Shown: positions 1 through 8,885, counted from the stretch's first letter. The stretch: DNA of 64,000 nt from Thiocapsa bogorovii (GCF_021228795.1 NZ_CP089309.1:682001-746000); one strand, 5' to 3'. Program-made: numbers and translations. Notes: a model not told the origin generated them from the letters alone.

Positions 1-2063
1 TCTGTCAGGCGCTCGCGCACGCGGGCCAGATCCTGGCCCGAGAAGATTTCATTGAGTCGATCGGCCACCTCGGCGCGCAGCGATTGGCGCAGATCGCGAC
101 GGAGCATCATGGACAGCAGCGTGTCGCCCTCGCGCATGCGGGCCTTCTCCGCATCGCCAAGTCGATCCAGATGCCTGACCGCCGGCTCGTCCAGCGCACT
201 CAGGATGATCTGCCAGCGCTGCCGCGCGGCCTGCACGGCCTCGCGCGCCGCATCGCGCTTGGCGCTCAGGATGGCGACGGCCTCGGCCGAGTCCTGATAC
301 TCGCCCTCCCCGCGCGCCCCAGAGAGATCCCTGGCAAGATCCCCGGCCAGATAGTCGAGCACCGCCGCCATGATGGCGTCCTTGTTGCGGATCGACTGCT
401 CGATGTTCATCCGCTCGATACCGCGGCTGTAATCGCCGAGCCGGTCGAGCGGGATCACCACGTCCTCGTTGATCTTAAAAGCGTTGGTGTGACGCGAGAT
501 GGCGGCGGTGCGGGCGCGGTCGAGCCAGAAGCGTTTGCGTGCCTCCGGACTGACCGCGATGAAGCCCTCCCCGTCGCGCGCCTGAGCGAGCGTCACCACC
601 TGCGCGGCGGCCGTATCGACCAGGGCCTCGTCGTCGCTCACCAGGTCGGCGATCAACACCATCTTAGGCAGCTCGCGCCGCGACGCCTTGGTCGTGTAAT
701 CCACCGCGCGAACATAGCGCTCGTCGAGATGTTCGAGCCCGGCCATCTGCACGCCCGGCAGGGCTTCGAGATAGTCCTTGACCTCGACGATCGCCGGAAC
801 GGCCAGATCCAGATCCGTGCCGAAGAACTCCAAACAGACCGTGCGCACATGATCGGGCATCCGATGCAGAATGAAGCGCGCCGAGGTAATGATCCCGTCG
901 CAGCCTTCCTTTTGAACGCCGGGCAGACCGGAGAGAAACTTGTCCGTCACGTCCTTGCCGAGACCGATCTTGCGCAGGGCCGAGCCGGCCATCTCCAGGA
1001 TCTCGGGCTCGCCCTTGGGCGTCACCCCGTCGGGCAGGAAGCGTCGAATGCGAAACCGCACGAGCGGCTGCTCGTGGATCTTGCCGAGGTTGTGATCCAG
1101 ACGCTCGACCTCGAGCCAATCCGCATCGGGCGTCACCATCCGCCAGGAGGCCAGATTGTCCAAGGCCGTCCCCCAGAGAACGGCCTTCTTGCCGCCCGCA
1201 TTCATGGCCACGTTGCCGCCGATGCAGGAGGCATCCTGCGAGGTGGGGTCGACCGCGAAAGCCAGACCGGAGCGATCGGCCAGGTCCGACACCCGGCGCG
1301 TGACCACGCCGGCGCCACAACGCACTGTCGGCACGACACCCTCCACACCGGGCAGCGCGATACGCTCCACACCCGAGAGGTCTTCGAGCTTCTCGGTGTT
1401 GATGACGGCCGTCATCGCCTGAAGCGGCACCGCCGATCCCGTGTAGCCCGTACCGCCTCCGCGCGGGATCAACGTCAGACCGGCGTCGATACAGGCCCGC
1501 ACGATCGGCGCAACCTCCGCCTCGGCGTCCGGCGAGATGACCACGAAGGGCATCTCCACGCGCCAGTCCGTTGCATCCGTCGCGTGCGAGACACGCGCCA
1601 GGCCGCCGAAGTCCAAGTTGTCCTTGTGCGTGATCCCGGCGAGCGCCTTGCGCAGGCGCGCGCGCTGCGCCTTCTCCTGCTCGAACCAGTCCGCAAAACG
1701 CTGCACCGCCGCTCGCGCCGCGGTCAGCAGCTCACCGGCCCGACGATTGTCGTTGAGCCGCAGCTCAAACTGATCGAGCCGATGCGCCAGCGCTTGAAGC
1801 AGCAGACGACGACGCTCCGGGTTGTCGATCAGGTCGTCCTGCAGATAGGGGTTGCGCGTCACCACCCACATGTCCCCGAGCACCTCGAAGAGCATCCGCG
1901 CCGAACGTCCGGTCCGGCGGCTGCCGCGCAGCTCCTCGATCAACCGCCACAGCGGCTCCCCGAGGAAACGGATGACGATCTCCCGGTCGGAGAAGGACGT
2001 ATAGTTATAGGGGATCTCGCGGATCCGTTGCTGGGCAGCGGCGGTCATATCGAATCTGGTCAT
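1..2063 (-). CDS. FAD-linked oxidase, YdiJ/DUF3683-like, 3' part outside window
   Basis: The reverse strand is open from an ATG at 2063 (a second in-frame ATG lies at 2048) to the window edge, about 687 residues with no stop. The protein starts [12 protein letters not shown] and contains a [13 protein letters not shown] stretch and a later [18 protein letters not shown] stretch. These are the two nucleotide-binding signatures of the FAD_binding_4 (PCMH-type) fold of lactate/glycolate/2-hydroxyacid dehydrogenases. A long N-terminal extension before the FAD domain is typical of the large (about 1,250-1,300 residue) YdiJ-like/DUF3683 proteins, which end in a 4Fe-4S/CCG-type region that would lie beyond position 1. 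Substrate unknown; a 2-hydroxyacid such as D-2-hydroxyglutarate or D-lactate is the family expectation. The gene is divergent from the yhcC-ubiUV operon. No strong ribosome binding site is visible before either start. Confidence 0.85.
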   Translation of the reverse strand, partial: MTRFDMTAAAQQRIREIPYNYTSFSDREIVIRFLGEPLWRLIEELRGSRRTGRSARMLFEVLGDMWVVTRNPYLQDDLIDNPERRRLLLQALAHRLDQFELRLNDNRRAGELLTAARAAVQRFADWFEQEKAQRARLRKALAGITHKDNLDFGGLARVSHATDATDWRVEMPFVVISPDAEAEVAPIVRACIDAGLTLIPRGGGTGYTGSAVPLQAMTAVINTEKLEDLSGVERIALPGVEGVVPTVRCGAGVVTRRVSDLADRSGLAFAVDPTSQDASCIGGNVAMNAGGKKAVLWGTALDNLASWRMVTPDADWLEVERLDHNLGKIHEQPLVRFRIRRFLPDGVTPKGEPEILEMAGSALRKIGLGKDVTDKFLSGLPGVQKEGCDGIITSARFILHRMPDHVRTVCLEFFGTDLDLAVPAIVEVKDYLEALPGVQMAGLEHLDERYVRAVDYTTKASRRELPKMVLIADLVSDDEALVDTAAAQVVTLAQARDGEGFIAVSPEARKRFWLDRARTAAISRHTNAFKINEDVVIPLDRLGDYSRGIERMNIEQSIRNKDAIMAAVLDYLAGDLARDLSGARGEGEYQDSAEAVAILSAKRDAAREAVQAARQRWQIILSALDEPAVRHLDRLGDAEKARMREGDTLLSMMLRRDLRQSLRAEVADRLNEIFSGQDLARVRERLT

Positions 2064-2194
2064 CGGCGGTTGTTTCTTGCACTGCACAAAATGGTACAGC
2101 AAAGGCCGCTGATCATGGCCATGCGGTTGACGAGGCTGCACGCAGGTTCGAGCTTTTTCGACGTGTCGAGAATGCGGTTCGAGACCGTTCGTTG

Positions 2195-2265
2195 TCGTGG
2201 TCGTTGTCGTAATCGTAGTCCTACTCGATCGTCGATTACGACAACGACAACGACAACGACCACGA
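2195..2265. repeat. Long imperfect inverted repeat built from GTCGTT-type hexamers
   Basis: A 21-base arm at 2195-2215 is the reverse complement of an arm ending at 2265. The right arm carries two extra AACGAC units, so the structure is a long hairpin with a short loop at 2216-2232. It lies in the 329-bp divergent spacer between the FAD oxidase and yhcC. It could be an extragenic palindromic repeat or a terminator-like element; there is no T-tract. Confidence 0.75.
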
Positions 2266-2343
2266 GAATGATCTCGGACGGTCTCGGAATCTCTGCACCT
2301 CTCCACGTCTTCAGGATCTTCGGAGACGCCGATTGACCTTACG

Positions 2344-2357
2344 TTGATTTGGGTCAA
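2344..2357 (+). promoter_or_regulatory. Candidate FNR/Anr box upstream of yhcC-ubiU-ubiV
   Basis: TTGATTTGGGTCAA matches the FNR consensus TTGAT-N4-ATCAA at 9 of 10 fixed positions. It ends 35 bp before the yhcC start codon at 2393. Oxygen-responsive control fits an operon whose products make ubiquinone without O2, and FNR control of ubiUV is known in E. coli. Transcription start not determined. Confidence 0.6.
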
Positions 2358-2392
2358 ACGGCTGCAGATCGATCCCGGTTAGGTTTGCCCGG

Positions 2393-3367
2393 ATGTCCGC
2401 CCCCCCGACCCAACACCGCGTCCTCAGCGATCGCGTCAACACCTTTGGTCAGTATCTGCTGAGCCGCTATGGCCAGCGGGTGCACAAGCTCGCGCTGAAC
2501 GCAGGGTTCACCTGCCCCAATCGCGACGGCCGGAAAGGCATCGGCGGCTGCACATTCTGCAACAACGTCTCCTTCAGCCCGAATGCGAAGGAACCGGCCC
2601 CGATCGCGGAGCAGCTTGATGGCGGGCGCGCGGTCCTGGCAAAGCGCACCGGGGCGCGGCGCTTTATGGCCTACTTTCAGGCCTACACCAACACCTACGA
2701 CCCGATCGAGACACTGCGCGAGCGCTACGACGCGGCACTCGTCCACCCGGACGTGATCGGGCTCTCGGTCGGTACACGTCCGGACTGTGTCCCGGAAGCC
2801 GTGCTGGACCTGCTCGCCCGCTATCGTGCCCGCGGCAAGGAGATCTGGCTCGAGCTGGGCCTTCAATCGGCGGACGACCGCACGCTCGAGCGGGTGAATC
2901 GCGGGCACGACTTCGCGGACTTCCGAACCGCGGTTGCGGGCGCCCGCCGTCGCGGTATCCCGGTCTGCGCGCACCTCATCGTCGGACTGCCGGGCGAGGG
3001 GCGCGACGCGGCCTTGTCGAGCCTGGAGCGCGTACTCAAGCTCGGCGTCGAGGGATTGAAGATCCACCCGCTGCATGTCGTGCGCCAAACCCGGTTGGCG
3101 ATCGACTGGCGACGCGGCGACTACACGCCGCTCGAGCTCGACGACTACGTGAATATCTGCGCCGACCTGGTCGAGCGCACGCCGCCCGAGGTGACCTTCC
3201 ATCGCCTCACGGGTACCGCCTCTCGAGACATCCTGCTCGCACCCGCTTGGTGCAACCGCAAATGGGCGGTCCTGAACGCCATCGAGGCGGAGCTTTACCG
3301 ACGCGACTCGCGCCAAGGCGATCATTCCGCGCCCGCTTCCCATCCAAAACTTGCAAGCACAGCCTGA
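2393..3367 (+). CDS. yhcC: YhcC-family radical SAM protein (TIGR01212 type)
   Basis: 324 residues, close to the usual length of the YhcC/TIGR01212 family, an Elp3-related branch of radical SAM enzymes. The iron-sulfur motif is C41-x11-C53-x2-C56 (CPNRDG... GGCTFC), spaced more widely than the classical CX3CX2C, as is typical for this family. The family traits LELGLQSADDRTLERVNRGH and HLIVGLPGEG follow, with KIHPLHVVRQT toward the C-terminus. The biochemical reaction of YhcC is not established, so only the cofactor chemistry is assigned: reductive cleavage of S-adenosylmethionine at a 4Fe-4S cluster. The stop codon lies 19 bp before ubiU, so the genes are almost certainly cotranscribed. A candidate FNR box precedes the gene. 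Confidence 0.9.
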   Translation: MSAPPTQHRVLSDRVNTFGQYLLSRYGQRVHKLALNAGFTCPNRDGRKGIGGCTFCNNVSFSPNAKEPAPIAEQLDGGRAVLAKRTGARRFMAYFQAYTNTYDPIETLRERYDAALVHPDVIGLSVGTRPDCVPEAVLDLLARYRARGKEIWLELGLQSADDRTLERVNRGHDFADFRTAVAGARRRGIPVCAHLIVGLPGEGRDAALSSLERVLKLGVEGLKIHPLHVVRQTRLAIDWRRGDYTPLELDDYVNICADLVERTPPEVTFHRLTGTASRDILLAPAWCNRKWAVLNAIEAELYRRDSRQGDHSAPASHPKLASTA

Positions 3368-3386
3368 CCCTCGGAGACCACCCTGT

Positions 3387-4382
3387 ATGGAGCTCGTCTG
3401 TCCCGCCGGCAACCTGCCGTCGCTTAAGGCCGCCGTCGACAACGGCGCCGATGCCGTTTATATCGGGTTTCGCGACGACACCAATGCCCGTCACTTCGCC
3501 GGCTTGAACTTCGGCGACAAACAGATCCGCGAGGGTCTGAAGTACGCACGCGACCGCAAGGTCAAGGTCTTCGTCGCGGTGAACACATACGCCCAGCCGA
3601 GCGGCTGGTCGCGCTGGACGGCCGCGGTCGACCGGGCCGCTGACCTGGCCGTCGATGCGCTGATCCTGGCCGACATGGGTGTACTCGACTATGCCGCCGA
3701 ACGTCATCCGAACCTCAATCTGCATCTCTCGGTACAGGGCTCGGCGACCAACCCGGCCGCGATCGGCTTCATGCATCGCCATTTCGGGATCCGTCGCGTC
3801 GTGGTGCCGCGGGTGCTCTCGCTGGCCCAAGTCGCAAACCTGATCGAGAACGTCGAGGTCCCGGTCGAGATCTTCGGATTCGGCAGCCTCTGCGTCATGG
3901 TGGAGGGCCGCTGCCTGCTGTCCTCCTATGCCAGCGGTCAATCGCCCAACACCTACGGCGCCTGCTCGCCGGCCGCGCACGTGGAGTGGCGCGACACCCC
4001 GCAGGGTCAAGAGACCCGGCTCGGCGGCGTCCTGATCGAGCGGCGCGGCCACGGCGAGCCGGCCGGTTATCCGACGCTCTGCAAGGGACGTTTTGCCGTC
4101 GAAGGCGAGATCCGTCACGCCATCGAAGAGCCGACCAGCCTGAACACACTCGACATCCTGCCCGGCATCCTCGCGGCCGGCGTGAGCGCCATCAAGCTCG
4201 AAGGGCGTCAGCGCAGCACCCGCTATGTCTCGCAGGTTACCCGCGTCTGGCGCGAAGCGATCGACGCCTGCAAGCGCAATCCCCAGGCATTTCGCCCGAA
4301 AGAGAGTTGGCATCAAACCCTCGCCCAGGTCTCGGAAGGCGCGCAAACGACCATCGGTCCCTATCACCGGCCCTGGCATTAG
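3387..4382 (+). CDS. ubiU: UbiU, O2-independent ubiquinone hydroxylation factor (U32 peptidase family)
   Basis: 331 residues starting MELVCPAGNLPSL, the length of E. coli UbiU. The ATG at 3387 is preceded by GGAG; an upstream in-frame start at 3351 would add residues not found in the family. Four cysteines at 169, 176, 193 and 232 coincide with the 4Fe-4S ligands reported for E. coli UbiU. UbiU forms a heterodimer with UbiV and supports ring hydroxylation steps of ubiquinone synthesis without oxygen, using prephenate as hydroxyl donor in E. coli. It is a soluble cytoplasmic protein. It is followed by ubiV after a 121-bp spacer that holds a palindromic repeat. Despite the U32 family name, no protease role is implied. 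Confidence 0.95.
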   Translation: MELVCPAGNLPSLKAAVDNGADAVYIGFRDDTNARHFAGLNFGDKQIREGLKYARDRKVKVFVAVNTYAQPSGWSRWTAAVDRAADLAVDALILADMGVLDYAAERHPNLNLHLSVQGSATNPAAIGFMHRHFGIRRVVVPRVLSLAQVANLIENVEVPVEIFGFGSLCVMVEGRCLLSSYASGQSPNTYGACSPAAHVEWRDTPQGQETRLGGVLIERRGHGEPAGYPTLCKGRFAVEGEIRHAIEEPTSLNTLDILPGILAAGVSAIKLEGRQRSTRYVSQVTRVWREAIDACKRNPQAFRPKESWHQTLAQVSEGAQTTIGPYHRPWH

Positions 4383-4418
4383 ACCGAGCCCGCATCGGCC
4401 GTCCCAGGCGCACGACCT

Positions 4419-4442
4419 GTAGGGGCGAATTTATTCGCCCCT
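4419..4442. repeat. Palindromic intergenic repeat, copy 1
   Basis: Short palindrome centred on GGGGCGAATTTATTCGCCCC, located between ubiU and ubiV. A near-identical copy lies at 52133-52155, almost 48 kb away, which marks it as a dispersed REP-like element and not a gene-specific site. Confidence 0.8.
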
Positions 4443-4503
4443 AAACGCCGGTCGATTCCTGGAAAACACCTGAACCTTCGATGAGTCTTGATCCGGAACG
4501 ACG

Positions 4504-5439
4504 ATGACAATGGATTCCATGCAGAGCCAACCGCCACGCCCGCGCCTTTCACTCGGCCCGATCCTCTACCACTGGCCGCGCGAACAGGTCCTCGACTTCT
4601 ATGCCGAGATGCTCGAGACCACTGTCGACGTCATCTATCTCGGAGAGACCGTCTGTTCGAAACGGCGCCTGCTGCGCCCGGAGGATTACTGGGAGCTGGC
4701 CGAACGCGTCGTTGCCGCGGGCAAGCAGGCGGTGATCTCGACACTGGCCCTGATCGAATCCGACGGCGAGCTCAAGACCCTCAAACGCATCTGTGCCGAC
4801 GAGCGTTTTCTCGTCGAGGCCAACGACCTCGGCGCACTCGAGTTTCTCGAAGGGCGCCCCTTCGTGGCCGGCCACTCGATCAACCTCTACAACCAACGCA
4901 CCCTATCCTTCCTCGTCGCCCGCGGCCTGAAACGCTGGGTCCTGCCGGTGGAGCTCGGCCGCGAGACCGCCGCCGACCTGCTGGCCGCGCGCGCGGACGG
5001 CGTAGAATGCGAGCTGTTCGCGTTCGGGCGCCTGCCGCTCGCCTATTCGGCGCGCTGCTTCACCGCCTACAACCGCGATCTGCCCAAGGACGACTGCCGA
5101 TTCTGCTGCGCCGACTACCCGGATGGCCTACTCGTCGCCACCCAGGACGGCGAGCCCTTCCTGGCGCTCAATGGCATCCAGACTCAATCGGCCGGCACCC
5201 ATAACCTGCTGCCGTCGCTTCAGGAGGTCACGCGCATGGGTGTGGATCTGCTGCGCATCAGCCCCCAGTCGCAAAACACCGCGGGCATCATCGATGTCTT
5301 CGCCGCTTGCCTGACGGGCGACATGGATCTCGCAGCCGGCATGTCGAAGCTGCGCGACTGGACCCCATCGGGCCTTTGCGACGGGTATTGGACGGGCCAG
5401 GCCGGGATCGCCAACAGCCCGATGGAGCGGCAGCTTTAG
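4504..5439 (+). CDS. ubiV: UbiV, partner of UbiU in O2-independent ubiquinone synthesis
   Basis: 311 residues from the ATG at 4504 (GGAA eight bases upstream); ATGs at 4510 and 4519 are alternatives. Cysteines at 51, 185, 198 and 202 reproduce the spacing of the E. coli UbiV 4Fe-4S ligands (C39, C180, C193, C197: 13 then 4 residues between the last three). Motifs LGETVCSKRR, SARCFTAYN and DDCRFCCADYP are visible. UbiV lacks enzyme activity on its own and acts as a complex with UbiU, which is encoded just upstream; ubiT lies immediately beyond on the opposite strand. Expected in the cytoplasm and needed under anoxic conditions, as expected for an anaerobic phototroph that still uses ubiquinone. 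Confidence 0.94.
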   Translation: MTMDSMQSQPPRPRLSLGPILYHWPREQVLDFYAEMLETTVDVIYLGETVCSKRRLLRPEDYWELAERVVAAGKQAVISTLALIESDGELKTLKRICADERFLVEANDLGALEFLEGRPFVAGHSINLYNQRTLSFLVARGLKRWVLPVELGRETAADLLAARADGVECELFAFGRLPLAYSARCFTAYNRDLPKDDCRFCCADYPDGLLVATQDGEPFLALNGIQTQSAGTHNLLPSLQEVTRMGVDLLRISPQSQNTAGIIDVFAACLTGDMDLAAGMSKLRDWTPSGLCDGYWTGQAGIANSPMERQL

Positions 5440-5479
5440 ACTTGTCGATCCGCTCGGTTTAACTCGGGCCCTAGCGGTA

Positions 5480-5720
5480 CATGGCGCGGAGCGCCATGGT
5501 CCATGCGTGACACCGCGGAGCGGATGTCACAAGATCCTTAGGTTTCAAGTAGGGCCGGAGGTTGTGCCGAGCCGTGCGAGGCACAACCGACCGTCGGCGC
5601 AAGTTGTGCTTCCTGTCGTCAGCACAACCTACGGGGAACTCGGCGGCCACGCTCAAAGCCTGGGAAACCGCGGGGCCGGAGGGTGTGCCGAGCCGTGCGA
5701 GGCACAACCGACCGTCGGCG
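5480..5720. repeat. Cluster of palindromic intergenic repeats between ubiV and ubiT
   Basis: Several repeats are packed here: palindromes at 5480-5498 and 5508-5531; two near-identical ~39-bp units at 5560-5599 and 5682-5720, each folding through GTTGTGCC and GGCACAAC; and at 5603-5632 an element whose reverse complement recurs at 48314-48343 with one mismatch. The block fills the 288 bp between the convergent stop codons and contains no convincing gene. It may also serve as a bidirectional transcription stop. Confidence 0.8.
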
Positions 5721-5727
5721 GTCCCGC

Positions 5728-6192
5728 TCAACGTCCCGGAAAGCGCAGCCCCGCCATGCGATCGAGCGCCCGCGTGAGCGGCGCCCAGCGCGCCGGCGGC
5801 TCGAACGCGTCCAAGAAATTCTTCAAATAGAGCCCCAGCTCGGTATCCCCGGACATCCTCAGGCGGCGCTGAAAAAACAGCGTATCCGCATCCTCGCGCC
5901 GCGCGGCCAACAGCATAAATTCGCGCAAACCGCCGGCAACGCTCGCGTCAGGCGGCAGATCCTTGCCGTATCCGCGAATATGCCCGCCGCTCACACCCAG
6001 ACAGTAGCGAACCCCGACATCATCGATCTCGATACCGACCCGTCGACCGTCCAGGAAATCCAGCTCGCCTTCCGCGAGCGACTCCTTCATGACCTGATTC
6101 AACACGGTCGCCAACGTTTGGCTGTGCAAAACACTCGGAATCAGGCGCAGGGGGAATGTCAAGGGAAAGAGTAAAGGTTGAGCAGCGGGCAT
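5728..6192 (-). CDS. ubiT: UbiT, SCP2-domain accessory factor of anaerobic ubiquinone synthesis
   Basis: 154 residues with an N-terminal hydrophobic stretch followed by an SCP2-like fold (GELDFLDGRRVGIEIDD, then a lipid-pocket region DTLFFQRRLRMSGDTELGLYLKNFLDA). This is the pattern of UbiT (formerly YhbT), which binds isoprenoid ubiquinone intermediates and is the anaerobic counterpart of UbiJ. It faces ubiUV in a convergent arrangement, and the three genes commonly cluster. The lytic transglycosylase gene lies 100 bp upstream on the same strand, and the spacer holds an FNR-like box, so ubiT may have its own oxygen-controlled promoter. The start at 6192 lacks a strong Shine-Dalgarno sequence. 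Confidence 0.9.
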   Translation of the reverse strand: MPAAQPLLFPLTFPLRLIPSVLHSQTLATVLNQVMKESLAEGELDFLDGRRVGIEIDDVGVRYCLGVSGGHIRGYGKDLPPDASVAGGLREFMLLAARREDADTLFFQRRLRMSGDTELGLYLKNFLDAFEPPARWAPLTRALDRMAGLRFPGR

Positions 6193-6262
6193 AATTGATT
6201 TCTCGTGGCGTAAGGGTGATCGCGCAGCCGGCGATTATCAGCTCCACAACCTGACCCGCCGA

Positions 6263-6276
6263 ATGATCCAAGTCAA
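6263..6276 (-). promoter_or_regulatory. Candidate FNR/Anr box upstream of ubiT
   Basis: Read on the minus strand the site is TTGACTTGGATCAT, matching TTGAT-N4-ATCAA at 8 of 10 fixed positions. It lies 70 bp before the ubiT start, in the gap after the transglycosylase gene. It is weaker than the box at 2344-2357, but its position in front of a functionally linked gene makes chance less likely. Confidence 0.4.
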
Positions 6277-6292
6277 CGGGCGGGGCAGGCCA

Positions 6293-7213
6293 TCATCTCC
6301 CTTCGCCTGAAAAGCGTGACCGATTTCGATCCAAGACACCGTGCGAGGCCGGGCGAGATACGGGAGCAGAAACTCCCCCTTCGGATGCGTGCGACAACCG
6401 GGGCGCGAGGCGAGACGTCAAGCGTGTCGCCGGTCCGCGACCTGCGGTCTCTGCGGTTGACGCCGTGTCCGAATCCGCCGTCGACTGACCGCTCCTTCCA
6501 CCCGCTCCCCCCGTGGCTTGGGCCATTGCCGGGGTCACATCGATCCCGACGACCTCGCGCGCCCGCGCCGAGTAAGGCTGAACGCCCTTCTTCCGGAGAT
6601 AGGACACCAGAACGGCGTGGGTATAGCGCTGCGTCTCGGGATAGGTGACAAATCCGCCGCTGCGTTCCAGGGCGCCCTCACCTGCGTTGTATGCCATGAC
6701 CGCCTGTCCGATGGAGTCGTATTTATCGAGGAGCCGCTTGAGGTGTCGCATTCCGGTATGCAAGTTGGTTTCCGGATCGAAAAGTGCCTCGACTGACGTG
6801 ACACCATAGTCGGCGCCCGTCGCAGGCATCACCTGCATCAACCCTACCGCCCCGGCGTGCGAGACCGCATGCGCGTTGTAGGCCGACTCAGCGTTGATCA
6901 GCGCGTGGACGAGATCGAGGTCGAGCCGATACTGCCCGGCAAAACGATCGATCGTCGCTTTGACCTGCCGCGGCGACGGCGGCACGGTTCGAGGGGGCGT
7001 CGGCAGTAAATGCGAAGACGCCTCGGGGGCAGCGCGATCGGAGCCCTCGCCGATAAAGACATCACTGCCTTCAGAGACGGTCAGAGGCTCGCCCGGACCA
7101 TCAACGGGCCCGGCCGGATCCGCAACCAGCGACCCCGCCACCACCGCCAAACCGAACGCCAACATCCAATTCCGGTATTCAGCTCGATTCGCCGCCATCC
7201 GCGTCAACCTCAT
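6293..7213 (-). CDS. Lytic murein transglycosylase, SLT (LysM-less MltC/Slt70-like catalytic) family
   Basis: About 306 residues from the ATG at 7213 (alternative ATG at 7198, which has AGG nine bases upstream). A membrane segment or signal sequence, WMLAFGLAVVAGSLVA, lies at residues ~16-32, then a low-complexity linker, then the transglycosylase fold. The catalytic glutamate is about residue 109 in HALINAESAYNAHAVS, followed by AVGLMQVMPATG and VMAYNAGEGAL, the three classic SLT motifs. It should cleave peptidoglycan glycan strands in the periplasm with formation of 1,6-anhydromuramic ends. The C-terminal 90 residues are disordered and rich in A, T and S. It precedes ubiT on the same strand but has no obvious functional link to it. 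Confidence 0.9.
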   Translation of the reverse strand: MRLTRMAANRAEYRNWMLAFGLAVVAGSLVADPAGPVDGPGEPLTVSEGSDVFIGEGSDRAAPEASSHLLPTPPRTVPPSPRQVKATIDRFAGQYRLDLDLVHALINAESAYNAHAVSHAGAVGLMQVMPATGADYGVTSVEALFDPETNLHTGMRHLKRLLDKYDSIGQAVMAYNAGEGALERSGGFVTYPETQRYTHAVLVSYLRKKGVQPYSARAREVVGIDVTPAMAQATGGAGGRSGQSTADSDTASTAETAGRGPATRLTSRLAPRLSHASEGGVSAPVSRPASHGVLDRNRSRFSGEGR

Positions 7214-7633
7214 TCGAACGTACTCGACTGGAGATAGTCTCGACCGCAACGGCGGAACTACGCCCGGACATCCCCCGAGACGGCCAAAGAGGTTCCATCG
7301 CTGCGCCTCCGCGTGTAACATAGGGATTTCACCTACAAACACCTCGACATCTTAACTTGTAGCGCGCAGGTCCCGCTAATCGCAGGACCGCCTCAGGCAG
7401 TCTTTCGAGCCCGCTCCAGCGAATACCCGTATGCGACCACCAGCGGGACGCATCGGGATCACGCTCGACATGCATCGAAAAATCCTGAGATCCTCGGGTT
7501 TCAGCCTCGGACACAACACGTTTGCCGATCGTAGCTAGCCTCACGGGCCGCGCCTTCCCGTTTGATTTTCGCACACCCACCTTACAGCTTAAAACGCGAA
7601 ACGGAAGCGCGACCTATTTTGTGGAGAGTTTCG

Positions 7634-8791
7634 ATGGCCTGTTGTCCGCCACCCCTTTCGTTTGTCCGCAAAGTTCTAACGACTCCGTCCATCCCGTCCA
7701 TTCTCGGACTCGCCCTCGCAGTCACGCTGCTGTCGTTTAGCCCCGTCTCATCGGCTTCGTCACTGACGCTGGCATGGCAGCCCGTAACGGGAGACTCAAG
7801 GATCGCCGGCTACGAGATCCATATCGGACGCGCCAGTGGCCAGTACGAATGGGTTCTTGATGCAGACCAAGAAGGCGCGGCGACCGACACAGTGGAGCTC
7901 GAAGGCGCCGAGCCCGGTGTCACCTATTACCTGACAGCACGGTCACGTAACCACGACCGAACCCAGTTCAGCGCGTTCTCCAAAGAGATCATCATCTCGC
8001 TTGACGGTCCTCCGATCGAGAGCGGAGAGTTGCTTGTAGACGACGCTTGGCAATGGGTCAGCTTCCAAACGGCGTTCACGGACCCGATCGTCGTAGCCAC
8101 GGCGCCCAGCGAGTCCGGAGCGGATCCCCTAGTCGTCCGCATCACAGGAATCGAACCCGATGGTTTCTGGATACGTCTACAGGAATGGGATTATCTAGAC
8201 GGTCGACATGCATTCGAATCCGTTGGCTTTATTGCGATGGAACGCGGACGCCATCGACTGCAGAACGGAGCACAGGTCGAGGCTGGACGATTGGTAACGG
8301 ATGCGACGAAGACCCAGGTTCAAGCCGGGTTCTCCCAGACGTTTGCATCCGCGCCGATTGTGATGGCGGCGGTCACAAGCGACCAAGGCACGGAGGCGGT
8401 CACAACGGAAATCAGAAGTGTCGGCCGATCCGGCTTCAGCGTCGGGATGATCGAGCAGGAGGCTAGCGATCAGCAGCATCTCGCCGAACACATCGACTAT
8501 ATCGCTTGGGAGGCATCGAGCGGATCGATCAAGGGCATGCGGTACGAGGTCGGGCAAACACCGACCGAGGTTACCAACCGACCCTATGAGATCGTCTTCA
8601 GCACCGTGTTCGAGGAAGCACCGCTGCTGCTTGCCCATCTACAGACCGCAAACGGGGGCGATCCGGCAACACTTCGCTGGCAAACGAAAAGCGAAAAGTT
8701 CGCCAGCCTGCGCGTTGTCGAAGAACAGTCGCTCGACGCCGAAACCGTTCATATCGCCGAAACCGCCGGCTACATCCTGATCGGGCCATAA
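7634..8791 (+). CDS. Secreted FN3 plus H-type-lectin-like domain protein
   Basis: 385 residues from the ATG at 7634 (GAGAG upstream); an earlier in-frame start at 7562 would only lengthen the leader. A signal peptide (LALAVTLLSFSPVSSA) is followed by a fibronectin type III domain, SLTLAWQPVTGDSRIAGYEIHI to about residue 120. After that come at least two beta-sandwich repeats of the W-x-x-V-x-F...F-x-x-P-I-V form (WVSFQTAFTDPIVVATA; FSQTFASAPIVMAAVT). Each ends in a short aromatic GF-x-V motif. These resemble H-type lectin folds and, more distantly, the lectin-like modules of the giant proteins further right. Likely exported and carbohydrate-binding. No catalytic residues seen. Confidence 0.75.
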   Translation: MACCPPPLSFVRKVLTTPSIPSILGLALAVTLLSFSPVSSASSLTLAWQPVTGDSRIAGYEIHIGRASGQYEWVLDADQEGAATDTVELEGAEPGVTYYLTARSRNHDRTQFSAFSKEIIISLDGPPIESGELLVDDAWQWVSFQTAFTDPIVVATAPSESGADPLVVRITGIEPDGFWIRLQEWDYLDGRHAFESVGFIAMERGRHRLQNGAQVEAGRLVTDATKTQVQAGFSQTFASAPIVMAAVTSDQGTEAVTTEIRSVGRSGFSVGMIEQEASDQQHLAEHIDYIAWEASSGSIKGMRYEVGQTPTEVTNRPYEIVFSTVFEEAPLLLAHLQTANGGDPATLRWQTKSEKFASLRVVEEQSLDAETVHIAETAGYILIGP

Positions 8792-8861
8792 ACGGGGCCG
8801 TAACACCACGGCCGATAGGCCACGTCCATCAAGGCCGGCCCACCAACCTACCCGTGACACC

Positions 8862-8885
8862 GTGACACCGCCGCGGCGGTGTTAC
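8862..8885. repeat. GC-rich palindrome in the 359-bp gap 8792-9150
   Basis: A near-perfect inverted repeat centred on ACACCGCCGCGGCGGTGT lies 70 bp after the FN3/lectin gene and may act as a terminator hairpin, though there is no T-run. Nothing else in the gap 8792-9150 resembles a gene; the promoter of the ATPase-OmpA gene must lie in it. Confidence 0.6.

Noticed and set aside
84-2336. A 750-residue plus-strand open frame opposite the FAD oxidase
   Set aside because: The opposite strand encodes a clear FAD-linked oxidase; the plus frame is Arg/His-rich with no motif, as expected of an antisense shadow in GC-rich DNA.
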